Below, piece by piece: positions 1-7,183 of a stretch of DNA of 8,475 bases. The translations under genes were made by a program, and so were the position numbers. Positions within the stretch are counted from its first letter, which is position 1; each line of letters opens with the position of its first letter. Below the pieces are notes generated by a model. That model was not told the origin of the DNA and ran no database searches. It saw only the letters and a program-made list of their open reading frames with translations. The stretch is from Actinomycetota bacterium (lineage in GTDB: Bacteria; Actinomycetota; Actinomycetes; Actinomycetales; Angustibacteraceae): assembly GCA_014377795.1 (NCBI GenBank), contig JACMOY010000044.1, positions 1 to 8,475 of the forward strand, given 5' to 3'.

Positions 1-41
1 GCCTGTGGATCAGCGGTGGGCAGCCGCACGGGTTGGAGCTG

Positions 42-452
42 ATGAACACCAAGCGCGTGGCGGCAACGTGGTCGTCCCTTCGCGGCGACGTCGTTCTCAA
101 TGTCCGGCCTCGTGATGGGGATGCCTACGACCTTGCGGGCGGGTCCCCGAGGCCGGTGAGACGCCCGGGCTGTGGGCCGCGAGGTCCCGGAGGAGGTCGG
201 GATGCTGGTCAACGCAGCGGACCTCGTCGAGGTGGTGCGGGTCGAGGGCGAGGCTCACGGTCGTCCTGGCACCACCGTGCAGCTCATCTGCTTCGCCGGC
301 TCGGGCGAGCCCGTAGCTGACGGCGTCGAGATCATTGAGGTCGCATGGTCGGATCGTGAGGGCTGGACCCCTTCGTCCCCGCCGTCCGCCTGGCGCTGGC
401 GAGCGTGCCGGCCGCGGCGCACCGTCCGGACGAGCGCGGCGCCTCCGGTTAG
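42..452 (+). pseudogene. Nudix hydrolase remnant, split over three frames
   Basis: Nudix enzymes hydrolyse nucleoside diphosphate derivatives such as damaged dNTPs. The Nudix box (G-x5-E-x7-REUxEExGU) can be read completely, but only by changing frame. An ATG at 42 opens frame 3 and gives VRPRDGDAYDLAGG up to about 143. Frame 2 gives PEAGETPGLWAA (146-181). Frame 1 then gives REVPEEVGMLV (178-210) and continues to WSDREG (about 363). Frame 3 resumes with LDPFVPAVRLALA and ends at TAG 450-452. The breaks near 141-146, 176-181 and 360-363 fit losses of 1, 4 and 1 bases. Adding those six bases back gives one frame of about 138 residues, a normal length for a small Nudix protein. A GGAG at 35-38 lies only 3 nt from the ATG. 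The frame is also open upstream to the window edge, so the true start could lie further left. The gene is either decayed or carries sequencing errors; I cannot tell which. The substrate is unknown. Confidence 0.72.
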
Positions 453-470
453 CGTGGCCGCACCGCCACG

Positions 471-476
471 AAGGAG
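471..476 (+). promoter_or_regulatory. Shine-Dalgarno AAGGAG of the alkA-like gene
   Basis: AAGGAG lies 4 nt before the ATG at 481. It is the clearest ribosome-binding site in the window and decides the glycosylase start. It argues against the in-frame GTG at 172, which would add about 100 residues of Nudix-derived and non-coding sequence. Confidence 0.8.
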
Positions 477-480
477 CCCG

Positions 481-1356
481 ATGCCCACCCTGCTCGCCGC
501 CGAGCCGCCGTACGACGGCCCGCGCCTTCTCGGGTTCCTGGGTGCGCACGCGGTGCCGGGGGTCGAGCACTGGGACGGCACGACATTCACCCGGTCGCTG
601 CGGACGCCGGACGGCGTAGTGGTCGTCTCGATGACGGCGGCCCAGGACGGCATCCTCGTCGATGGGACGCAGGAACCCGCTGTGCTGCAACGACTCCGGC
701 ACCTGATGGCCACCACCGCTTCGACAGCGGAAGCTGAGCGGCACCTCGCCGTGGACGTCGTGATCGGCGCGTCCGTGCTCGCGCGCCCCGGTCTGCACAC
801 GCCCGGCAGTGTCGACCACGGCGAGACGCTGGTGCGCACCGTCGTCGGCCAGCAGGTCTCCCTGAAAGGGGCGCGCGCCGCGCTCGGCAAGATCAGTGCC
901 GTCCTGGGTGAGCCGCTGCGCAGGCCACGAGCCGGAGTCTCGACCACGTTCCCGACCATGGCGGCGCTGGCGGCGCACGACCCGATGCTGCTGCCGATGC
1001 CTCGGGCGCGGGCCCGCACCGTCGTGGCCTGCGCTGCAGCGGTCGTGGACGAGCGTGGCCTGCCGCCCCGCCAACGGTTGCTCGAGCTGCCTGGTGTCGG
1101 CCCGTGGACCGCCGACTACGTCGACCTACGCTGCCACCAGGACCCGGACGTCTTCCTCCCCACCGACCTGGCGGTGCGCCGGGTGCTCGAGCGCGCCGGC
1201 CACGACGGTGGCCCTCGCGCCGCTGCAGAGCGCGCGAGCGCCTGGGCACCGCACCGCAGCACCGCGCTGATGCACCTGTGGGCGACCTACCTCGAGCCGG
1301 ACGCCGCTTCAGTGAGGGCCGCGATGGTCATGGGCCGGCCGAGCAAGAAGCCCTGA
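481..1356 (+). CDS. alkA: DNA-3-methyladenine glycosylase II (AlkA-like)
   Basis: This is a base-excision repair enzyme that removes alkylated purines such as 3-methyladenine, leaving an abasic site. The 291-residue product is close to the length of E. coli AlkA (282). Residues 10-105 match the AlkA N-terminal domain (YDGPRLLGFLGAHAVPGVE). The HhH-GPD domain follows, with VGQQVS at 122-127, the helix-hairpin-helix LPGVGPWTADY at 203-213 and the catalytic aspartate D229 in FLPTDLAVRR. The segment around W254-W267 resembles AlkA's C-terminal helix. The start is fixed by AAGGAG at 471-476. Many actinobacterial AlkA proteins are fused to an Ada/AraC-like regulatory part; none is present here, so an adaptive-response role is not indicated. 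The last 70 bp overlap the 3' end of the convergent GGDEF-EAL gene, and they encode about 17 residues beyond where the core fold should end. The neighbouring Nudix remnant suggests a former DNA/nucleotide-repair pair. The family is clear; the exact substrate range is inferred. Confidence 0.93.
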   Translation: MPTLLAAEPPYDGPRLLGFLGAHAVPGVEHWDGTTFTRSLRTPDGVVVVSMTAAQDGILVDGTQEPAVLQRLRHLMATTASTAEAERHLAVDVVIGASVLARPGLHTPGSVDHGETLVRTVVGQQVSLKGARAALGKISAVLGEPLRRPRAGVSTTFPTMAALAAHDPMLLPMPRARARTVVACAAAVVDERGLPPRQRLLELPGVGPWTADYVDLRCHQDPDVFLPTDLAVRRVLERAGHDGGPRAAAERASAWAPHRSTALMHLWATYLEPDAASVRAAMVMGRPSKKP

Positions 1357-3455
1357 GCCATGTCGCACTGCATGTCCCGCAACGCTTCCAGCTGCTCGGA
1401 CGTCTCGATGCCCTCGGCCACGACAGTGAGGTCGTGCGCGTGCGCGAGGTCGATGACGGCGCGCACGACGGCCTTCGCCCGGCGGTCGGTGCAGACGTTC
1501 GTCACGAACGACCGGTCGATCTTCATGAAGTCCAGGTCGAACCGGCTGAGGTAGCCCAGCGCGGAGTAGCCGGTGCCGAAGCCGTCCAGACCGATCTGGG
1601 CGCCGAGGTCACGCAGGCCGCGCAGGTGCGCCAGCAGCTGCGGGGTGGGCTCGGCGAGGCAGCCCTCGGTGATCTCGACGCGCAGTGCCCGCCCAGTGAG
1701 CCCGGCGTCGTCCAGCACGGCGGCAACGCGGTCGACCAGGCCGGGATTCTGCAGGCTGAGCGGGCTGAAGTTGGTGGCCAGACCCAGCCCCGCCGTCGAC
1801 GGCTGGCCGAGCACCTGGCGCACCGCCTTGGCGAACACGGCCAGGTCGAGATCGACGATGAGACCGCTCTCTTCGGCCACCCCGACGAAGTCCGAGGGCG
1901 GGATCATCGTCCCGAGACTGTCCATCCGAGCCAGGGCCTCGCACGAGGTGATCCGGTCCTGCGAGGCGTGCGCGCCGAGGGTGATGACCGGCTGGTAGAG
2001 CGGGAAGACGCTGCCGGCGCCGAGGGCGGCACGCAGGCGGCCCTCCATGTCCAGCCGGCTGAGCACCTGCGAGCGCAGCACCTCGTCGAAGTGCACGACC
2101 CGGCCACCGCCGCCGGACTGGCCGAACGAGACCGCGATCTCGGCCTGGCGGAACAGCTCGCTGGTCGAGTGGGCGACGCTGCGCATCGACAGCGCGCTGC
2201 CGACCGAGACGGTGACGTGCACCTCCTCGTCGACGCCGGTCAGCTGGTAGGGGCGGCTGAGCTCGGTGAAGGCGAGCTCGGCGAGCTCGCTCGCCTGGGT
2301 CGCGGTCGCCCGCTCGAGCACCAGCGCGAACTGGTCGGCACCGAGCCGGCCGGGCGTGCGGTGCGACCCGCCGAGCCGAGCCAGCCGACGTCCGATCTCG
2401 ATCAGCAGCAGGTCGCCGGCCGAGGGGCCGAAGCGGTCGTTGACGTGGCTGAACCGGTCGATGTCGAGCACCACCAGGCCGACCTCGAGCGGCTTGGGGC
2501 ACTCGACGAGAGCCGTCCCGATCCGCTCGAGCACCTGGGCGCGGTTGGCCAGCTCGGTCAGCGAGTCGGTCATGGCCAGCCGCCGGACGGCGGCCTCGGC
2601 CTCCCGCCGCGCGGTGACCTCCTGCGTGGTGCCCCACAGCTCGGTGACCTGACCGCCGGAGTCGACGACCGACTCGGCCCACAGGTGCCAGTGCCGCCAG
2701 CCGTCCTCCCAGCGGTAGCGCAGGTCGACCTCGCCGTGGCGCAGGTGGCCGGTGAGCAGCGCCTGCAGCATGGCGTCGTGCCCCTGGCGGTCGTCGGGGT
2801 GGATGCCGTCGAGGTAGTCGCCCATGCCCTTGGACTCACCGCTGATGCCGATGCCGCGGCCGGCGCCGTCCAGCCACTCGACGGCGCCGCTGCTGGTGTT
2901 CCAGCGCCACATCGGCAGCCGGGCCATCCGCTGGGCGACGCTCAGCTGGTGGTCGCGGTCGCGCAGGGCGGCGACGGTGCCGTCGTCCGCGTTGGGCTGG
3001 GTGATCACCACGACGATGCCGTCGACCATGGCGCACGCGGGGTCCGCGGCGGCGGCCGACAGTCGGGTGCGCACCGGCGTCATCCGGACGTCGACCCAGA
3101 CGGTGGCGGCGCCGTCCTGGCGGACGCCGACCAGCTTGTGCATGATCGCGATGCCCTTGGTCAGGCACGCGCGCAGAGGGTTCTCTTCGGCATCGAGCGG
3201 GCGCCCGTCCGAGCCGATGGTGGCGTCGAAGACGTCGACCGCGTCACGGCCGCGCAGGTCGTCGGGGTGGGACTCGCCCAGCAGCCGCGCAGCGACGGGG
3301 TTGGCCTGCACCACGTGACCGGTGGGGTCGAGCAGCAGCAGCCCCTCGGCGAGCGACTCGACGACCTCGTCGGGCATGGCCAGGGCGCGGTCGGTGCGGG
3401 CGCGGGCCCGGCGCACGGCTGCTGCGCTCGCTGGACGATGGTGGATCGACGTCAC
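1287..3455 (-). CDS. PAS-PAS-GGDEF-EAL cyclic-di-GMP signalling protein
   Basis: The 722-residue protein has no membrane segment and is probably a cytoplasmic sensor. Residues 28-150 and about 165-285 look like PAS domains; the second includes GIHPDDRQ and ends WGTTQEVTARREAE. The GGDEF domain (about 295-455) starts TDSLTELANR and keeps the metal-binding LDIDRF (330-335). Its signature is GADQF (372-376), not GGDEF, with no RxxD inhibitory site upstream. The EAL domain (about 484-712) keeps E506-A-L, N562, E594/E597, K645, E681 and Q701. However, the usual DDFGTG is DGFGTG (D624, G625). By family knowledge GGDEF makes c-di-GMP from two GTP and EAL cleaves it to pGpG. Here cyclase activity is doubtful, and phosphodiesterase activity is possible but may be weakened. 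The start is a GTG without a clear Shine-Dalgarno; GATAGT lies 5 nt upstream, so a leaderless start is possible. The ATG at 3377 is an alternative. The gene lies 49 bp downstream of the PBP gene on the same strand and overlaps alkA by 70 bp at its 3' end. Confidence 0.93.
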   Translation of the reverse strand: MTSIHHRPASAAAVRRARARTDRALAMPDEVVESLAEGLLLLDPTGHVVQANPVAARLLGESHPDDLRGRDAVDVFDATIGSDGRPLDAEENPLRACLTKGIAIMHKLVGVRQDGAATVWVDVRMTPVRTRLSAAAADPACAMVDGIVVVITQPNADDGTVAALRDRDHQLSVAQRMARLPMWRWNTSSGAVEWLDGAGRGIGISGESKGMGDYLDGIHPDDRQGHDAMLQALLTGHLRHGEVDLRYRWEDGWRHWHLWAESVVDSGGQVTELWGTTQEVTARREAEAAVRRLAMTDSLTELANRAQVLERIGTALVECPKPLEVGLVVLDIDRFSHVNDRFGPSAGDLLLIEIGRRLARLGGSHRTPGRLGADQFALVLERATATQASELAELAFTELSRPYQLTGVDEEVHVTVSVGSALSMRSVAHSTSELFRQAEIAVSFGQSGGGGRVVHFDEVLRSQVLSRLDMEGRLRAALGAGSVFPLYQPVITLGAHASQDRITSCEALARMDSLGTMIPPSDFVGVAEESGLIVDLDLAVFAKAVRQVLGQPSTAGLGLATNFSPLSLQNPGLVDRVAAVLDDAGLTGRALRVEITEGCLAEPTPQLLAHLRGLRDLGAQIGLDGFGTGYSALGYLSRFDLDFMKIDRSFVTNVCTDRRAKAVVRAVIDLAHAHDLTVVAEGIETSEQLEALRDMQCDMAQGFLLGRPMTIAALTEAASGSR

Positions 3456-3478
3456 GGCTCACTATCGGCAGACCCAGC

Positions 3479-3513
3479 CGACCCTGAAGGGGTAGGTGGC
3501 GAGGTCAGGGTCG
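3479..3513 (-). terminator. Hairpin at the PBP stop codon, possible terminator or attenuator
   Basis: The 9-base arms CGACCCTGA and TCAGGGTCG (minus-strand reading) pair perfectly around a 17-nt loop. The first arm contains the PBP stop codon. No T-tract follows, so this is not a classical intrinsic terminator. It could reduce read-through from the PBP gene into the GGDEF-EAL gene, or protect the 3' end of the PBP mRNA. Confidence 0.35.
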
Positions 3514-5439
3514 AAGGGCGGTGAGGAACCGCGCGGCCACGGGCCCGGCGACGGTGCCGCCGCTGCGTCCGGTGTCGACGAACACGGTGAAGGCGACATC
3601 GCCCTGCCAGCCGGTGATCCAGGCGTGCGTCGCCGGTGGTGAGGCGGTCCCGAACTCGGCGGTGCCCGTCTTGGCGCTGACCGGCGGGCCCGGCACCGCA
3701 GCCAGGGCGTCGCCGGTGCCACTGGTCACGACGCTGCGCATCAGCGAGCGCAGGGTGGTGGCCGCGGAAGCATCCAGCGGCGCCGGTGCCGGCGCCACCC
3801 CCACTGCGGGGTCGACGACGAGGGTGGGTGCGACGTAGCTGCCCCGCGCCACGCTCGCTGTCGCCACGGTCATCGCCAGGGGCGAGACCAGGGTGCGGCC
3901 CTGGCCGAAGGTGGCCGCGGCGCGGTCGAGCGCCGACGTGGTGCGGGGCACGCTGCCCGAGAAGGCCGGCGCGCCGAGCGTCCACGGGGTGCCGATGCCG
4001 AGGCTCGCGGCCGCGCCGGTCAGGTCGTCGTCGCCGAGCCGGCTCGACAGGCCGACGAACGCGGTGTTGCACGACGTGGCGAAGTCGGTGCTGAACGGCA
4101 CCGGGCCGAGCTGCTCGCTCTCGTAGTTGCGAAAGGCCCGCCCCTCGACCGTCGCGGTGGGTGGGCACGCGACGATGTCGGACGGCGCCAACCCCCTCTG
4201 CAACAGAACGAGCGTGCTGACCACCTTGAACATCGACCCCGGGGGGTACTGCCCGAGCATCGCCCGGTTGAGCCCCGACGACGGCGAGCTGGCCACCGCG
4301 AGCACCGCGCCGGTGCGCACGTCGACCGCCGTCAGCGCGGCCTCGACGGGCGAGCCCGCCAGTGTGGCGTCGGCTGCCTGCTGCACCGTCGGGTCGATCG
4401 TCAGGTTCAGCGACTGCCCCGGGACGGCGTCGGTGCTGAACAGCGGCGCCGCAGCGGTACCGGACGCCGGCACCTCACTCACGCTCACACCCGCGACGCC
4501 GCCGAGACGCTCCTCGTACTGGCGCTGCAGCCCCGAGGTGCCGGCGACGTCGCCTGCGACGAAGCGGCCCTTGCCGGCGGTGACCTGCTCGGCGGTGACC
4601 GGCCCGACCGACCCGAGCAGCGCGCGGGCGAAGTCGCGGGTCGGCGCCAGCGCCTGGGTGCGTTCACGGAAGACGACGCCGGGCAGCGGCTTCAGCTTGT
4701 TGCTCAGTGGGTCGTAGTCACTGCGGCGCAACGTGATGACGTCGACGAACGAGTCCTTGCCCGCGGCAGTGATCCGTTTCGTCAGCCGCGCGGCGTCGAC
4801 GTCCAGCAGGCCCGCCAGCGTGCTGGCGAGCGCGGCCGCCGATCCCTTGAGCCGCGAGGGTTGCACCCCGACGTCGACGACGGGGCGCTCGCTGACCAGC
4901 GGCACCCCGCCGGCACCCAGCACCTGACCGCGCGCGGCCGGCACGCGCTGCAGCCGCAGGGTCGACGTCGCCGCGACGGGGGCGAAGATGCTGCGGCCCG
5001 CCGCCGCGGTCGCCTGGACGGCCCACCGGTCACCGGACCGCAGCACCCGCAGCGGAACGTCGTACGACCAGGTGGCCCCGCCCGGCAGGGCCCAGCGCAC
5101 GCCGACCGACCCGGTTGCGGCGTCGCGCTCGCGCGTGAGCCCGCGCACGCTGACCGTGGGGCGCGCGCCGGCCAGCCCCCTGGTCAGTGCGGCGTACGAC
5201 TGCTGGACGGCGTCCGGCGCACCCGACGCGTACGGCACCGAGCCCGGTGAACCGCTCTGCCACGCGGCAGCGAAGGCGGTGGCGGCCGACCGTGCGTCGC
5301 GATCAGCCTGTGCCGCAGCGCGATCACGCGACACCAGCACCGCGGCGACGGCAGCCGCGCCCAGGACGAGGACCGCGAGGACGGCGGCGACGACCCGTCC
5401 CGCACGGCGCGGTCGGGCGGGCGAGGACGATCGGGACAT
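3505..5439 (-). CDS. Class B penicillin-binding protein (MecA_N-type transpeptidase)
   Basis: This is a membrane-anchored D,D-transpeptidase that cross-links peptidoglycan outside the membrane. Numbering is from the ATG at 5439 (644 residues). A basic N-terminus (ARPRRAGR) precedes one membrane helix at about 15-36. There is no lipobox cysteine, so it is not a lipoprotein. Residues 45-150 resemble the NTF2-like MecA_N domain and about 155-320 the PBP dimer domain. The transpeptidase domain (about 340-644) carries all three motifs: SMFK with nucleophile S402 and K405, SCN at 456-458, and KTG at 590-592. The glycosyltransferase domain of class A enzymes is absent. The catalytic set is intact, so the enzyme should be active and acylated by beta-lactams. 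The GTG at 5448 in the same frame would add three residues. I prefer ATG 5439 because GGCAGAG lies 8 nt upstream of it. The gene is divergent from the CoA ligase and 49 bp upstream of the GGDEF-EAL gene. Which actinobacterial PBP subgroup it belongs to is not resolved. Confidence 0.93.
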   Translation of the reverse strand: MSRSSSPARPRRAGRVVAAVLAVLVLGAAAVAAVLVSRDRAAAQADRDARSAATAFAAAWQSGSPGSVPYASGAPDAVQQSYAALTRGLAGARPTVSVRGLTRERDAATGSVGVRWALPGGATWSYDVPLRVLRSGDRWAVQATAAAGRSIFAPVAATSTLRLQRVPAARGQVLGAGGVPLVSERPVVDVGVQPSRLKGSAAALASTLAGLLDVDAARLTKRITAAGKDSFVDVITLRRSDYDPLSNKLKPLPGVVFRERTQALAPTRDFARALLGSVGPVTAEQVTAGKGRFVAGDVAGTSGLQRQYEERLGGVAGVSVSEVPASGTAAAPLFSTDAVPGQSLNLTIDPTVQQAADATLAGSPVEAALTAVDVRTGAVLAVASSPSSGLNRAMLGQYPPGSMFKVVSTLVLLQRGLAPSDIVACPPTATVEGRAFRNYESEQLGPVPFSTDFATSCNTAFVGLSSRLGDDDLTGAAASLGIGTPWTLGAPAFSGSVPRTTSALDRAAATFGQGRTLVSPLAMTVATASVARGSYVAPTLVVDPAVGVAPAPAPLDASAATTLRSLMRSVVTSGTGDALAAVPGPPVSAKTGTAEFGTASPPATHAWITGWQGDVAFTVFVDTGRSGGTVAGPVAARFLTALRP

Positions 5440-5442
5440 GTC

Positions 5443-5534
5443 GGTCACTCTGCCATGAGGTCAGCGGCGGATCCGCAGCGTGAGTCGGTGTGGGCAAACC
5501 CTCGTCAGCCGCGACCCTGCATGGCAGAGTCACC
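5443..5534. repeat. Inverted repeat flanking the divergent promoter region
   Basis: The arms 5443-5457 and 5520-5534 are inverted copies matching at 14 of 15 positions, 11 of them consecutive (CATGGCAGAGT read towards each gene). Each arm sits just upstream of a start codon, the PBP ATG at 5439 on the left and the ligase ATG at 5537 on the right. CAGAGT falls 7 nt and 6 nt before these ATGs, a distance expected for the -10 box of leaderless transcripts. On the plus strand TCGTCA at 5502-5507 is a weak -35 candidate 17 nt upstream. The arms could instead be paired operator sites or unusual ribosome-binding regions. The repeat itself is certain; its role is inferred. Confidence 0.5.
5464..5479. 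promoter_or_regulatory. Palindrome in the divergent intergenic region, candidate operator
   Basis: GCGGATCCGC (5467-5476) is a perfect 10-bp palindrome. It extends to 16 bp with one mismatched pair (5466/5477). A site like this between divergent genes could bind a dimeric regulator such as a TetR-type repressor. No regulator gene is present in the window, and short GC-rich palindromes are common, so this is tentative. Confidence 0.25.
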
Positions 5535-5536
5535 CC

Positions 5537-5555
<19 letters not shown>
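5516..5555 (+). promoter_or_regulatory. Possible start-codon hairpin of the CoA ligase gene
   Basis: CCTGCATGG (5516-5524) is complementary to two downstream sites. Eight bases pair with CCATGCAG at 5535-5542, which contains the ATG start at 5537. Nine bases pair with CCATGCAGG at 5547-5555, which contains the second in-frame ATG at 5549. The two alternatives are mutually exclusive, and both would hide an ATG if the transcript begins upstream of 5516. If transcription starts at the ATG, the structure cannot form. Confidence 0.3.
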
Positions 5556-7171
<1,616 letters not shown>

Positions 7172-7183
7172 CCGCGGTCGACC

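Noticed and set aside
97..1074. 325-codon minus-strand open frame across the Nudix remnant and alkA
   Set aside because: The product is Arg/Gly/His-rich without motifs, and the opposite strand carries the recognised AlkA domains.
2255..2300. Repeated GAGCTCG units
   Set aside because: They are explained by Glu-Leu/Ala-Leu codons in a helix of the GGDEF domain (SELAELAFTEL). They have no regular unit or spacer and are not a functional repeat array.
1104..3524. 806-codon open frame on the plus strand across the GGDEF-EAL gene
   Set aside because: It is antisense to a gene with clear EAL, GGDEF and PAS motifs. Its product is low-complexity Arg/Gly/Ala/Val sequence with no recognisable motif, and GC-rich codon bias produces such frames.
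5480..5536. GTG at 5480 as start of the CoA ligase
   Set aside because: It has no Shine-Dalgarno, and the extra 19 residues look unlike the family N-terminus, whereas MQSSMQDVPL at 5537 fits it.
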